NCBI GenBank assembly: GCA_963575745.1
Contig: CAUYUJ010001753.1
Location: 1-64,000 of the forward strand
DNA length: 64,000 bases
Origin: Prorocentrum cordatum
Lineage: Eukaryota; Sar; Dinophyceae; Prorocentrales; Prorocentraceae
Reading direction: 5' to 3'
Shown: positions 1-10,372 of the stretch, piece after piece
How positions within the stretch are numbered: position 1 is the first letter of the stretch
Layout: each line of letters opens with the position of its first letter
Made by a program: the position numbers and the translations under genes
The notes under the pieces: generated by a model
The model's input: only the letters and a program-made list of their open reading frames with translations
Told to the model about the DNA's origin: nothing
Databases searched by the model: none

Positions 1-100
1 CTCCTCCCTCTTCCTCCTCGGAGGCTCAAGAAGGGCGTCGTGGTGGCCCTTGGCCCCGAGGCAGTCCCCCCGGCGCCGAGGGATCAAATGGGCACTTTCG

Positions 101-294
101 AAGAGGAAAAACGCATAAACATAAACTTTTGGCGCTCCGCGCGGACTTCTTGGATCCGGGCCTGGGTTCCCACCGGCGGCGCCTCCGGCCCCGCCTCTGG
201 CGCGCTCCGCGCGCCGGGGAGGGGGGCCCAGCGCGGATCCAAGAAGTCCGCGCGGAGCGCCAAAAGTTTATGTCTATGCGTTACTTCTTCCTCT
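101..294. mobile_element. Foldback/MITE family F, copy 1 (full)
   Basis: The left arm reads ACGCATAAACATAAACTTTT followed by GGCGCTCCGCGCGG. The right arm is its near-perfect inverse, ending in GTTTATGTCTATGCGT. The arms are about 65 nt each and the GC-rich centre contains GGCGCC motifs. Copies with the same arms lie near 444, 8396, 25923, 41575 and 43307. No coding capacity is visible, so it is a non-autonomous foldback element. Confidence 0.75.
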
Positions 295-443
295 AATTTG
301 GGCCCTGGCCCCGAGGCAGCTACCCATGCCTCGCTTCCGTTTTGTTTGGCCTCCCGGAAGGCTGAGGGGGATGGAACTCGAAGAAGAAGAGGAAATCGAT
401 GTAGAATAAGAATTTTACGAGTACGACAAATAATAATAATCAT

Positions 444-636
444 AAGAAGGAGAAGACACGGCACGAACAGAAACTTTTGGAGTTCCGCGTGGATTTCTTG
501 GATATGCGCTGGGCCCTTTCCTGGCGGCGCCTCCGGCGCCGCCCCTGGCGCACTCGCCCCAGGGAGGGGGGTCCAGCGCCGACCCAAGACATCCGCGCGT
601 GGTTCCAAACGTTGACATTTATGTTGATTTTTCCGT
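444..636. mobile_element. Family F, copy 2 (diverged)
   Basis: Same organisation as copy 1: AACTTTTGGAGTTCCGCG on the left, GGGTCCAGCGCCGACCCAAG and an inverted GTTGACATTTATG on the right. The arms have diverged from each other. It lies 150 bp from copy 1 in the same orientation. Confidence 0.65.
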
Positions 637-730
637 TCAACGACTTGGCATGTGGGCCCTGGCCCCGAGGCAACCACCCAGACACGCCCACGCGTAGTGA
701 ACAGGCCCCAGCGTCGGGCAGAAGCACGCT

Positions 731-908
731 GACCATGACCAGGATGTCGCGGGATCTTGTCGACGCCGATCCCTTGGCATCGCTCGGACGTGTGCGTTCT
801 TCGCGGCGAGGACCGTCGAGGAGCGTCTTGGGTAAAAAACACGCACGAAACCGACAAATGCACATGGAATGGACGGCCAAGCGATGGCGAGATCTTGGTC
901 ATGGTCCA
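731..908. mobile_element. Inverted-repeat element G, copy 1
   Basis: GACCATGACCAGGAT on the left faces ATCTTGGTCATGGTC on the right. Inside, GGCATCGCTCGGACG faces GGACGGCCAAGCGATGGC. The core matches 50965-51090, which has cleaner arms. The two loci share CACGCACGAAACCGA in the middle. Confidence 0.6.
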
Positions 909-1318
909 TGCTGGCCGTCGCCGATTCGCCAGGAGGATGCACGACCTGACGCTGTCCAAGATGGACGGTGACTCAGATCGGTACGACGTCTCCGCGTTCC
1001 GTCTTGGTCATGAGTCCTGGTCTTTTTTTTTTTGTTTTTCCTCCGCGGCGGGCGGCTCTCCTCCTCCTCCTCCTCCTCCTCCTCCTCCTCCTCCTCCTCC
1101 TCCTCCTCCTCCTCCCCCTCCCCCTCCCCCTCCTCCTCCTCCTCCTCCTCCTCCTCCTCCTCCTCCTCCTCCTCCTCCTCCTCGCTGGGCCCCGGGGCCG
1201 CGCAGAGGCGGCTCAGGATGGAACGCTGGTCCTGGGGAATGGGTCGAGACGTCGGGGGGCCCGAGGTCCCGGGCAGCATCCTCGCGTCGGGCGAGCACAT
1301 AGCAAGTTTCCGGGGTAG
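909..1318 (+). CDS. 3' end of a spliced gene, two exons, function unknown
   Basis: The first exon ends at 967 in GATGGACG before a GT donor (GTGACT). It reads RRMHDLTLSKMD. The intron 968-1205 holds a T-run and a (TCC)n tract and ends GCCGCGCAG. The second exon, 1206-1318, continues in phase as EAAQDGTLVLGNGSRRR and stops with TAG at 1316-1318. The in-phase join of two protein-like stretches across a GT-AG intron is the main support. The 5' side runs into element G, so the upstream part of the gene is not visible. No domain is recognised. The exons could instead be a chance reading in GC-rich DNA. Confidence 0.4.
1058..1182 (+). repeat. (TCC)n microsatellite
   Basis: About 40 TCC units, interrupted once by CCCCCTCCCCCTCCCCC. 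It lies inside the proposed intron 968-1205 and would act as its pyrimidine tract. All frames give only homopolymers. Confidence 0.9.
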
Positions 1319-1392
1319 TTTTCGTCTGCTCTCGAGGCTTTCCGGCCTCGTGCGGACCTTCAGCAGCTGCGCCTCGTCGAGTCACTAAGTCA

Positions 1393-1580
1393 AAACAGAT
1401 GCCCAATCCCAAAAACGCGAGGGCCAAGACAAAATGCAGGCTCCTCGAGACTTCGGGGAGGGAGATTTTGGGGTAGGGTTTTACCAGGGCGACGACGAAC
1501 GCAAAACATACCTCGAAATCTTTGGCCGATCTTCGAGTCCTCGGTGAATCCGCGATTTTGGGATTGGGGATGTGTTTTTT
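1393..1580. mobile_element. Inverted-repeat (foldback) sequence
   Basis: ATGCCCAATCCCAAAA (1400-1415) is complementary to TTTTGGGATTGGGGAT (1556-1571) with one mismatch, and flanking bases add pairs. The ~140-nt centre has no coding features. Nothing else is recognised between 1319 and 1700. Confidence 0.45.
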
Positions 1581-1714
1581 CGTGGTCATCGAGAGCTTTC
1601 CGGGGAGTGCTCGGATCGTCCCGAACGGCCGCGGGAGGCAACGCACATTCGCGTGGCTCAGATGAGGGGAAGGTAGCGATACCAACCTTTATGACTCGTT
1701 CTCACCTGTTTGAG

Positions 1715-1828
1715 CCTCCTGGGAGGCCCTCGTCGCCGCGGCTGGGTCGCCTCGAAATCCTGGTCATAACGCACCCTGGGGGAGGTCTGGGGGGAGCAGC
1801 GGGATCGGTATCTTCTGGTTCGCGCAAT
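1715..1828 (+). repeat. Dispersed repeat N, copy 1
   Basis: Core GGGAGGCCCTCGTCGCC, then CTCGAAATCCTGGTCA and GGGAGGTCTGGGGGGAGCAG. Related copies, all on the + strand, lie at 26280, 32060, 39385 and 44295. It is about 110 bp and no inverted ends were found. Confidence 0.65.
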
Positions 1829-1857
1829 AATCGGGGGCGGCCAAGAGTGATTCGGAG

Positions 1858-2000
1858 GGGGGGGGGGATCATGGCTGGGGCCATGCGACATCCACGAGTG
1901 TCGTGCCCCTGTTCCTTTTTCAGTACGTCATTTGCCCCCCCCCCCCCCCCCCCCCAGGCCGCGAACGTGCATCTGGCCATGATTTGCGAACCCTCCTGGG
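1858..2000 (+). repeat. Degenerate copy of repeat L, with a C17 run
   Basis: ATCATGGCTGGGGCCATG and TGGCCATGATTTGC match the L copies at 17590 and 25270. An uninterrupted C run covers about 1936-1953. Confidence 0.4.
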
Positions 2001-2129
2001 GACGCCCTTCCAAAATAAACACTAGACAGGCGACCCCATAGGTTAATGGTTCAGGGTGTCGAGCGGGATTGTGTACTTGACCGTCCCAGGTTGCAAAAGT
2101 GCTTCGGATAAAAACCTGAGCTGCGTCAA

Positions 2130-2334
2130 TTCGGCGGCGAGCGAGGGGGGGAAGTGAGAAGGGGCGGGCCTTATCAGACGGCTTGGAAGTCCATCGGCCT
2201 TATGACTTATGAGAAGTCGTTTAAGCCTTCCCCGAAGACACAGACAACTTCTCAGAAGGCGCGAGGGCTTCTGAGAAGCCCGCCGCCTTTGAGAGGGCCT
2301 TCTCCTTCTCGCTTCCCCCCGTCGCTCGCCGCCG
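2130..2334. mobile_element. MITE family E, copy 1
   Basis: Ends are inverted: TCGGCGGCGAGCGAGG on the left, CGTCGCTCGCCGCCGA on the right. Internal palindromic blocks follow the pattern CTTCTGAGAAG. Copies at 41229 and 52036 share CCTTCCCCGAAGACA in the middle. A clear target duplication was not found. Confidence 0.7.
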
Positions 2335-2339
2335 ATCAG

Positions 2340-2716
2340 TAGGCTCCAAGATGCCCCGAAGAGGCCCAAAGGGCTTCTAAGGGATCCTCAGGAGGCCCCC
2401 AGGCGGTCCAAGAGGGCGCCAGAGGCTGGTCGGAGGAGCCCACTAGAGGGCGCGTGGGGTCTCCCCCGTGAGGCTCCAAACGGGGCCCTCAAGACTATTC
2501 AACGGACCCCAACGGGGCTCACGGGTACCTCTACAGGCCCCCGCCCATCAAGGGATTTTCGGCAGCAAGAAAACGGGAGCCTGGTATACCCTTCCACTTC
2601 CGTCTTTAGCGTCGATTAGCGTCGATTGGCGTCTGGGAGTCGATGAGATAGTGAAGATTTAGCGTCGATTTCGCGTCGATTAGCAAAGGCCGACAAGATG
2701 GTATGGGAGGCTCCCT
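2340..2716 (+). repeat. Minisatellite-like stretch and GCGTCGATTA repeat D, copy 1
   Basis: 2340-2590 is a degenerate run of 'aggccccaagag' type words. From 2604 the unit TTAGCGTCGATT recurs, followed by GCCGACAAGATGGTATGGGA. The same array and 3' flank recur at 19935-20095, so they move or duplicate together. Confidence 0.55.
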
Positions 2717-2961
2717 ATGAATTGCTACCGAAGGCTCTCACCTTGTGCACCACCGCTTCGGAGGCGACAGCGACAACAAGGGGGACAGGAGGGAGGGGGA
2801 GGGGTCAAGCCAGAAGCGCTCGCGCCAGATCTGACATCTACTGCCACCCACCCCGTTCCACTGCGCTGTTGTGTTCTTTTTCAATGTGCGAGCGCGAGTC
2901 ACAGCGGATTTGGAGTTCCCAAACATACCTCCTCGTGCTATGCACAATTGAACAGAGCGGG

Positions 2962-3617
2962 ATGAGCACGAGGAAGAGGAGCAGGAGGAGGACGGACATT
3001 GAGGACGAGGACGAACAGCAGCAGCGGGAACTGGAGCGGAAAAGGGGGGGGGAGGCGCAGGAGGACCAGGGAACGGCGCAGGAGGGCAGAGGAGGGGGGC
3101 GACAACGAGATGAAGGACCCGGGCCCTGAAAGAAAAGGGGCCCGCGCTGGAGCGAAGGCTCCCTTCTCACAACGACGGGCGCAGCTTGCCGATCCGAGAA
3201 TGAGGCCCACGCTGCAGCGGGAGGAGTCGAGCACCGCGTCGAGACACCGAGAACGTCACTCGGAGCGTGCAAGCACACGATCCGGCCACAGATCCCGCGC
3301 GTCCACAAAAAAAACACGACGCGGCGAGGACGCGGACACCTCCCGGACCGAACCATGGGGAGAGAGAGAGAGAGCGAGAGAGGAGGGCACGGCATGCAGC
3401 GTTCGCATCTGTGGAAGGGGGGGGGGCGGCGCGCCCGCGCGATGCGCGCACGGCACCCCGCACCAGGGCCACCGGGAAGCCGTCAAGCGGCTCGGCAAAC
3501 AGGAGCTGTGGTACCGCAGCGGCTGGATGTCCACCTCGCCCGTGGCGCGCGCGCGCGCGCCCGCCGCCCCCGCCGCCTGCAGCTCTGGCGTGCCGCGGCG
3601 GCCTCCGTCCAGAGGGG
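2962..3617 (+). CDS. Possible Arg/Ser/Glu-rich exon, unknown
   Basis: Two open frames overlap here. A short one starts at the ATG at 2962 (MSTRKRSRRRTDIEDEDE). A longer one runs from 2999 through RS-like words to KRLGKQELWYRSGW near 3490-3530 and reaches a GTGGGA donor-like site at 3617. The (TCC)n tract that follows would then be intronic. Composition is strongly biased and no domain is recognised, so chance reading remains possible. Confidence 0.25.
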
Positions 3618-3631
3618 TGGGATGGAGGGGC

Positions 3632-3795
3632 TCCTCCTCCTCCGCCTCCTCCTCCCTCCCGCCTCCTCCTCCTCCTCCTCCTCCTCCTCCGCCTCCTCCT
3701 CCTCCTCCCTCTTCCCCCTCCTCCTCCTCCTCCTCCCTCCCCTCCCTCCTCCGCCATCCCCTCCTCCTCCTCCTCCTCCTCCTCCTCCTCCCTCC
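3632..3795 (+). repeat. (TCC)n microsatellite, imperfect
   Basis: Pyrimidine tract of TCC units with GCC and CTT interruptions, ending in CCTCCCTCAACG. It follows the Arg/Ser-rich open frame directly. Confidence 0.85.
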
Positions 3796-3831
3796 CTCAA
3801 CGAACAAACAAACAGAAAACACGACGTGAGG

Positions 3832-4271
3832 CCTCGGGAGGCCCCCACCTCGGCCTGCGGGGGTGTAGCAACAAAAACGAATCGGGAGGAGAAGCCCCCC
3901 CCCCTCGGGCAGAGCTCCAGGCCTCTGGGGAGCCACGCCACGGACAAAAGCAAAACACGGCGTCGGATCTCTCGGGGCTCGTGCGCGAGCAGTGGGCAGG
4001 CTCCCCGTCCTCCCACTCCCCGCCCCCCTCCCTGCATGTACCGTTTTTGATGCTCGGGAGGCCCCCACCTCGGCCTGCGGGGGTGTAGCAACAAAAACGA
4101 ATCGGGAGGAGAAGCCCCCCCCCCTCGGGCAGAGCTCCAGGCCTCTGGGGAGCCACGCCACGGACAAAAGCAAAACACGGCGTCGGATCTCTCGGGGCTC
4201 GTGCGCGAGCAGTGGGCAGGCTCCCCGTCCTCCCACTCCCCGCCCCCCTCCCTGCATGTACCGTTTTTGAT
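3832..4271 (+). repeat. 220-bp tandem duplication
   Basis: Two copies, starting about 3832 and 4052, appear identical over their whole length by eye. Both end in ACCGTTTTTGATGCTCG. The near-absence of divergence implies a recent duplication or an assembly collapse/expansion boundary. No gene is evident. Confidence 0.85.
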
Positions 4272-4374
4272 GCTCGCTCCGCCTGTTCCCCCCGTCTCTC
4301 GTCGTCCGTATCCATTTGGCTCTGACCCCTCGTCCTCCCACTCCCCGCCCCCCCTGCGTGCACTGTTTGATAAC

Positions 4375-4458
4375 ATTCCCTCTCCTCCTCTCCTCCCTCT
4401 CCTACCGCCATCTCTCCTCCTCCTCCGCCTCCTCCTCTTCTGCCTCCTCCTCCTCCAG
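4375..4458 (+). promoter_or_regulatory. Pyrimidine tract ending in CAG before the RT reading frame
   Basis: An almost pure C/T stretch ends TCCTCCAG at 4451-4458, directly before the first recognisable RT codons. It resembles a 3' splice site. It could equally be simple-sequence DNA at the 5' truncation point of the retroelement. Confidence 0.4.
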
Positions 4459-7161
4459 TTTTTCCTCCTCGACGTCTACATCGATGATTACGGAGTGTCG
4501 ACGGTCGGTACTTTTTCAGAAGTAATATACGACCTGTCCGAGGCGGCCACCTCCCTGCACGATGCCATCGTGAATGACATCGGGGGCAGCATTTCACATG
4601 AGAAGGCCAACCTTGTGGCATCTCATCGGCACGTTGCTGTTGCTCTCCGTAAGCGACTGGGAGCACTTGCTGGCAAGCGGGTCGTTTCTTCTGCAGCGAA
4701 CCTTGGGATCGATCACACCTCGGGACGGCCCCGTCGGGCCCCGAATCGGTCGAAGGTTTTCAAGCTTCGCATGCTCACGTTGAAGCACAAGACTAAACGA
4801 CTGCAGAAGATACGACAGGCTATAGGTAGGCACTCCAGGAAGCTGTTTATCACTGGGCCCCTGCCAGGCTACTACTACGGGAGTGAGGTCCACGGGGTCT
4901 CCGACAGGGAATGGGGTATCGCTCGTCGTGCTTTGGGTCGTTGTACCAGGCCCAAGGCTGGATCCCGCTCGCTCACTTCAGCTGTTATCCTGGACAAAGA
5001 CCCGACATACTATGGGCCCATAGCCCCCATCTTGAGGTACGCCAAGGAGCTCTGGGGGACCCACGTGCGTACGTTTACGTTCACTCTGTCCTGGCCTGAA
5101 CGCAGGTCGTCTTGGGAGTCTGTGTTCTTGGGACCTGGGCCCGGTAACTGGAAGCAGGTTTCGGGCCCCATCAGTGCTATGAAACTCAGCCTTCGTCGTA
5201 TTGGCTGGTCGATGCCTAGTTTCACGGTGATGAGGGATCAGTTCGGCATCGACCTGCCGCTCACTTTGGTCAGCCCTGCTCTTTTGAAGCGTCATCTTAG
5301 GCAGGCTGTCCTGTACCTTCATGAGCGTCGTGCTGGAGCGAAGTTCCTGCCGACGCTCCAGCAGCCCGTTCGTGTATGCCACGACCAGGTGTATGCCGTG
5401 CTGCAGTCTTCGAAGTGGACCCCGCTCGAGAAGGGCTCCATTGAAGCCTTGGCCTGCTCAGCAGTGTGGACCAAGACTCGTGCACGCGACGCTGATTACG
5501 AGCAGAGTGATGGTCTCTGTGATTTATGTGGCAGCGCCGACGACACAATCCTTCATAGATTATGGCGCTGCCCTGCATGCGATGATACCCGCAGTGAAGT
5601 ACTAGGTAAAGATGCTCGGCTCGTCCCTCCTCTGGACCTCACGGCAGAAAGCGATCCTGAGCAGTACCTTTTGTACACCCGCGGTTTATATGTGCATCCA
5701 GGTGATTACCTTCCACGCCCTGCTCATGAACTTGACGGCCCAGGCTCTGGTATCCAGGTTGCTTGGACAGGGGACCCGAACAACCGCAGCACCAACCTCG
5801 ACGGTAGGCTCTATGTAGACGGCTCCTGTTTTAGAAATGTTGTGTCTCCAGAGCTCTCCAGGGCGGGGTGGTCGGTGGTTAGCGTTTCTGAAGAAGGGGA
5901 TGTTCAGTGTGTAATGTCAGGCCCCCTCCTGGCGCATTTCCCCCAAACGTCTCAAGCTGCTGAGCATGCGGCTTATTGTTCGGCCTCCCAGTGTGGGGAC
6001 GAAGGCAGCCACATCTATAGTGACTGCCAGAATGTGGTCAACGCCTCTCTCGACCCGATCCCCGTGAGGCTGTCTTTTCGTCGCCCTTACGCGGGCCTCA
6101 TGCTTCAGGCGTTGGGTCCTATCGCCAGCGCTGTCAGCAAGGTCAAGGGCCATGTCCCTGACAGCCCAGATCTCACCCCAGAAGCGCGTGCCCATAAGTT
6201 TGGAAATGATAGTGCTGACCAGACTGCTCGCCTTGCCGCCCTGAGGCACCCCGCACCTGCTCCAGGGGATGCTGATCGCGCTGTGCGTGCGGCGCGTGTC
6301 TCGAGGGTTGTTTGTCGGCTGGCGGCTCGGGTGATGTCTCTCTGGCCGAAGCTCGATATTTCGGAGGCCTCCAGGACCAAGCCCCCCTCTGCTCCGAGGC
6401 CTCCTCCTCTGCCCTCTCATTCCTGGTCCTGGGAAGGCAGGTTTTGGATTTGCGCCTCGTGTTTTCGGAGTGCCCGTGGGTCCCAAAGGCCCCCTCCTGG
6501 TAGGTGCCGTGGCGCGGCCACTATCAAAGGTCTCACGGGTCAGGGCTTGCTTGGCCACGGCCACCGACCCATTTCCTTTGATGTGAATCAGGGCGGAGGC
6601 ATTCTTGTCGCCTGCACCCGCTGTTGCTATTACACGTGCGGCGGGCAAGTCAGGAACCTCGGCAGGCCGTGTGTTGGACCCCCAGATAGTAAGTGTAAGT
6701 CTGATCACGGTAGAATGCATGCTTGGGGTGAGATTTTGAAAGGCAAGCGCCCCAAGTCAGGTATCAGTCTCTCGACGGGGCTGGATGATCTTCCAGCGAG
6801 CGCCTCGGAGGGGCCCCTCGCTGTTGACTCTTGCCCAGCCTCCGACACGCCTGCTGCCCAGGTCCCTGTGAGTGTTTCTAGGGGACAGGATTGGCACCCA
6901 GGCTTTTTCGACGATTATGAGGCGGAGGATGAGGCTGCTCTCTTCCTCGGCCACTCTGCGACGGCCGTCTCGGCCGACAACCAGGCGCCCGCGCCGCCCC
7001 CCCCACCCGTCGTCCCGCCGTCTTCTCGTGCGTGCAATGGGGAGGGGGCGGGACGGGCTGGGCCGCCTGGTGTCCTGGGATCTTCTTCCTCCTCCTCTCC
7101 CCCCAAAGCGGTGGGGGCGGGGGAACCTGTCAGCCCTCCCCCCCCCAAGGCGGGGGGGTAG
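4459..7161 (+). CDS. 5'-truncated non-LTR retroelement protein: RT end, zinc fingers, RNase H
   Basis: The frame opens with the reverse transcriptase catalytic box YIDD (4477-4488, motif C); motifs A and B are absent, so the RT is cut mid-palm. Downstream are a thumb-like region, a CCHC finger C-x2-C-x8-H-x4-C (5518-5571, the zf-RVT pattern) and a full RNase H domain. Its acidic residues are all present: D in YVDGS (5818), E in AAEHAA (5962), D in YSDCQ (6022) and D in NDSAD (6217), with VKGH at 6145-6156. A second Cys cluster (C-x2-C near 6451, C-x2-C near 6613, C near 6670) resembles the C-terminal finger of dinoflagellate RT proteins. A low-complexity Pro/Ser tail follows. No stop interrupts ~900 codons, which suggests a young copy or selection. 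It cannot encode active RT alone. Retroelement identity is secure; the exact start is not. Confidence 0.9.
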   Translation, partial: FFLLDVYIDDYGVSTVGTFSEVIYDLSEAATSLHDAIVNDIGGSISHEKANLVASHRHVAVALRKRLGALAGKRVVSSAANLGIDHTSGRPRRAPNRSKVFKLRMLTLKHKTKRLQKIRQAIGRHSRKLFITGPLPGYYYGSEVHGVSDREWGIARRALGRCTRPKAGSRSLTSAVILDKDPTYYGPIAPILRYAKELWGTHVRTFTFTLSWPERRSSWESVFLGPGPGNWKQVSGPISAMKLSLRRIGWSMPSFTVMRDQFGIDLPLTLVSPALLKRHLRQAVLYLHERRAGAKFLPTLQQPVRVCHDQVYAVLQSSKWTPLEKGSIEALACSAVWTKTRARDADYEQSDGLCDLCGSADDTILHRLWRCPACDDTRSEVLGKDARLVPPLDLTAESDPEQYLLYTRGLYVHPGDYLPRPAHELDGPGSGIQVAWTGDPNNRSTNLDGRLYVDGSCFRNVVSPELSRAGWSVVSVSEEGDVQCVMSGPLLAHFPQTSQAAEHAAYCSASQCGDEGSHIYSDCQNVVNASLDPIPVRLSFRRPYAGLMLQALGPIASAVSKVKGHVPDSPDLTPEARAHKFGNDSADQTARLAALRHPAPAPGDADRAVRAARVSRVVCRLAARVMSLWPKLDISEASRTKPPSAPRPPPLPSHSWSWEGRFWICASCFRSARGSQRPPPGRCRGAATIKGLTGQGLLGHGHRPISFDVNQGGGILVACTRCCYYTCGGQVRNLGRPCVGPPDSKCKSDHGRMHAWGEILKGKRPKSGISLSTGLDDLPASASEGPLAVDSCPASDTPAAQVPVSVSRGQDWHPGFFDDYEAEDEAALFLGHSATAVSADNQAPAPPPPPVVPPSSRACNGEGAGRAGPPGVLGSSSSSSPPKAVGAGEPVSPPPPKAGG

Positions 7162-7600
7162 GGAAAGAGCAGCTCCGCAGGGTAAGGTTTCGCCTCCAAG
7201 CCGAGGAGGATGAGGCCCCGCTTGTCGCTGGAGCTGCTCGCGTTAGGTCTGCGGGGTCTGACGACTCCGACTGACCTCGGTCCTTGGGGTGCCCGTCGTG
7301 CGCGTCGGCCACCGCCTTGGTCCGCTGCCGCCAGCTTTTGTCTCAGCCCAGGCTGTTTCAATCTGTCGGCCCTCACCTCTCTCTGCGGTTGATGTTGAAA
7401 AAAATCCCCCTCCTCGTCCTCCTCCTCCTCCTCCTCCTCCTCCTCCTCCCCCTCCCTCGCTTCGTCCTCGATCCGTCTTGGCCCCGGCGGCTCGAGGGGC
7501 TGCCGCTCCCGCGGCGGATATGCCGGCGTCGTCCTCGGCGCCGCGGCCGCTCGGCAGGCCTCCAGCGAGGACTGCTCGGGGGTGGATAGACCTCCTACCC
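7162..7600 (+). other. Sequence after the RT stop, low complexity
   Basis: The RT frame stops just after a G7 run (GCGGGGGGGTAG). The next frame over continues as KEQLRRVRFRLQAEEDE and ends at 7274, so a one-base length change in the run would extend the protein by about 37 residues. A (TCC)n tract covers about 7412-7450. No separate gene is supported. Confidence 0.4.
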
Positions 7601-7819
7601 TGACACGTCGATTAATGAATTTGCCGTTTTCGGTTCGCGAGAGGGCGTCGCGGCCGTCATGTTTGCGGGTCCAGGTCCGTCGGTTTCGGTCCCAGGCCGT
7701 TTTCACTTGGGGGAGGTTTACTAAAGGGAGGTTTGTTCACCGCCGAACTGCGGGCAAGCTTTCTATCCACAGCCAAGGCGTCTCGGACTTTCGTGGAAGG
7801 GGCGCCGCAAGGCCGAGGC

Positions 7820-7882
7820 GCACTGGACATGGATAGAGTTCGAGCCTCCAGTGGGGGCCTGATGTCTGTCCATGTCCAGTGC
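7820..7882. repeat. Perfect 14-bp hairpin arms
   Basis: GCACTGGACATGGA (7820-7833) pairs exactly with TCCATGTCCAGTGC (7869-7882) across 35 nt. A third related word (CAGTGGATATGGACAC) follows at about 7925. The surrounding 7600-8395 holds no gene that I can support. Confidence 0.6.
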
Positions 7883-8395
7883 TCCTCGGCTTTCTGGGGA
7901 AGGGAGTCCGAAACCCCAAGCTGCAGTGGATATGGACACAAGGTTTGCCCGCAAGGACGGGCCCCGAGTGGCGGGTATAGCCAGGACCCCGCCCAGACAC
8001 GATCGCGTCGTAACAAAAAGTCCGGGCTGCCAGCTTTTCGCTGTTTTCGGCCCCTGGGGGCCCTCGCCCGGCCCTGGGGCCGTCAAACAGCGACGCAGGA
8101 TGAAAAATTGGCTCCGGGGAAGGGGTCGGGGCTCCTGGGGAAGCCGTCCTGAAAAAGTCAGGACGTCGCATGTCTGGGCAGGTAAGGGGACCCGGTTAGT
8201 AGTAGGGCCCCGGAGCCTGAAATAGCGAGAATCACTAATCCAGGTCTGCCGTAGCTGGTGTTTTTTTTTTGGGTGACGGCAGTTCCGGTCCGTGGAATGG
8301 GGCGGGGGGCGTCCCCCAGTACACATCACTAAACCAGGTCCCACTAAACCCAGTCCTGCCAACGCCCGAGCAGATGGGGATGGAGGAAGTACTCG

Positions 8396-8476
8396 TGGAG
8401 GGGGTCCAGCGCAGATCCAAGAAATCCGCGCGTAGCGCCAAAAGTTTATGCTTATGACGTTGTTTCTTCTTCTACT
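8396..8476. mobile_element. Family F, right-arm fragment
   Basis: GGGTCCAGCGCAGATCCAAG, then GCGCCAAAAGTTTATG, matches the right arm of family F. The left arm is missing. Confidence 0.6.
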
Positions 8477-9225
8477 CTCTCCATCTCCATTGCGGCAGCA
8501 TTGGCTTTTCCAGATGGCCGTGCCCGCCGCATGTCCTTTTTGCTGTGAACGAGTTGGTCATGTGTCATGTGTGGCCGCTCGTTGATAATACCATCGTCGG
8601 CCCTTGAGAAGGGCCTCAAAGGAGGCCCCCAGGGTGGACACAGCCTGGCTGGAGTAGAGTCACGCGAGGAACTTCGAGAGCCCCTGGAATTGGAGGCTTG
8701 GCGGCCCTTAATCGTGTCAGATGTTGATAAATCGTGTTCTTGGACCGTGAAGGACACAAAGACACCCTGTGACGTGCCAGCTGCCTGGAAGCGCACATGG
8801 TCCCGAGCGTTTGCTCCCCTAATATTATCGTGTCTTTCACGATATTCCTCTGCTTGCTTGCGATTTCCCGGTTGCACTTTTGGGAGATATCCTAAGCAGT
8901 GTACGTAGGGTCGTTTCTGTGGCGATGTTGCGGCGGGATGCCGCAGCTCGAATTGGAAACGCTTGCCGACTGGATCGAGAGCAGCGTGTGCGCTCGAGGC
9001 TAAGCAGCGCTTAGTCTTTTTCGCCGGCGACGAGGGATCATGGATCCGAGCCCTTGCACTCTTCAGGGGCAGCGCTGCTCATGGGGGGACGCATCGACTC
9101 CCAATCGCCCGCTCATGTCCGATATGGGGCCCGACAGCACACCCCGTCTAGGACCATCCGGATTCGCTATCGGGGCGTATCGTCGATCTGTCGGCGAGAT
9201 ATCGTTGATTCCAGGCCGATGCCCC
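8477..9225. other. Unassigned region with overlapping open frames
   Basis: A + frame (8567-8908, 113 codons) and a - frame (8452-8877, 141 codons) overlap almost completely. Both look protein-like and neither has a recognised domain, so I do not call either. 8910-9225 shows nothing further. Confidence 0.2.
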
Positions 9226-9480
9226 CACCTTTCCCCCCTCCTTCCCTCCCCGTCCTGCCGTGTCTCCTCCGCTCCACTCCTCCTCCCCATCCACAGCCCC
9301 CTCCCCCGCGCCACGTGGCTCCCTCCATCCGTTCCTCCCCCCCCCCGCTCCCCCGCTCTATCTCTGCCACACCGCTCCCCCTCAGCTCCCTTGCCCGATC
9401 TCCCACCCAGTACCGTTCCTCTGCCCTCTCCCTGACGTCCCCCTCCACGCTTGCATTCTGCAGTCCTGCACCCTGCATCA
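9226..9480 (+). other. Long pyrimidine-rich tract
   Basis: C/T-rich with many CCTCC and CCCCTCC words and several CAG endings (for example ATTCTGCAG near 9460). It resembles the tracts in front of the genes at 54-58 kb, but no clear coding exon follows. Confidence 0.5.
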
Positions 9481-9481
9481 A

Positions 9482-9615
9482 GGGAGGAGAAGCCACTTGG
9501 ACCCGACAAGTGGCGTTTACTGAACGGCCATGGGCGTCTGCTGAACGGCCCTGCCCTGTTCGATTCCTTCCGTGGGCGCGTTTACTAAACGACCTCGCGT
9601 GCCCGGCTGATTTTC
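9482..9615 (+). repeat. Dispersed repeat Q, copy 1
   Basis: It contains TCAAGGGAGGA, GGACCCGACAA, CCTGCCCTGTTCGATTC and GCGTTTACTAAACG. The same series recurs at 19252-19398 with about 75-80% identity by eye. 9620-10035 is AT-richer unique sequence with no gene I can support. Confidence 0.65.
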
Positions 9616-10039
9616 ATAGGGGGTGATTTTTGTTTGTTCGGAAGTTGGAGCATATACAATACCAGTGGCGGGCGATTCTTCAATCCCAGGACTTTTTGAG
9701 GGTCGGGGACGACGTCGGGGTGGTGTGGTGCATACTTTTTCCTTTGTTTTCCCTTGGAAACAACAACACATGCATACACCAGGGATGCCGTATACACCAT
9801 AACCCGCTTTCTTCTGCGAATCTCAGTGCGGGGCCGAAAAAAAACATCGGTGTGTAAAGTTCGGTTCCTTATGTTTGACCTCTACTGTAGGTTCCGCCGC
9901 CGTCGCTTCCCCCCCCGCGCCCGGGCCCCCTGCCACGGCCCGCCCGCGAGGCGAGCCTCAAGGTGGCGATGCGCGTCAAGAAGGTCGACGGCACGGCGGA
10001 GGCCGGCCGGGGTTGCGAAGTCTGCAGCGTGGGGCCCCT

Positions 10040-10372
10040 CCTGGGCCGTCTTGGAGCCCTCTTGGGGGCCTCTTGGGCTGTCTTGAGTCGATCTTGAAGG
10101 CTTCTTGGGCCGCTGTGGGCCTCGTGAAAGCTCAAGAGGCGAATGTGCTGGAAATAGACGTTTCCCTTGGGTGATGGGACGATGTTTGCTTTTGGAGGGC
10201 CTCTTGGGACGCCTCCTGGTGGCTTCTTGGGGCGTCTTGTGGGCCTCTGGGGCCGTCTGGAGGCAATCTTGGGCATCTCGGAGAGATCTTTCGGCGACTC
10301 GTAGCCCTCTTGGACCGTCCGGAGGACCTTTCGGGGCCCTCTTGGCTCGTTTTGGGGCCCCCTAGGGCTCCG
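10040..10372 (+). repeat. CTTGGGGCCGT-type minisatellite, locus 1
   Basis: Degenerate 10-12 bp units around TCTTGGGCCGT. A non-repetitive insert (AATGTGCTGGAAATAGACGT) matches a similar insert in the 28905-29425 array (GATATGCTAAAAATGTACGT), so the two arrays share an origin. Confidence 0.65.
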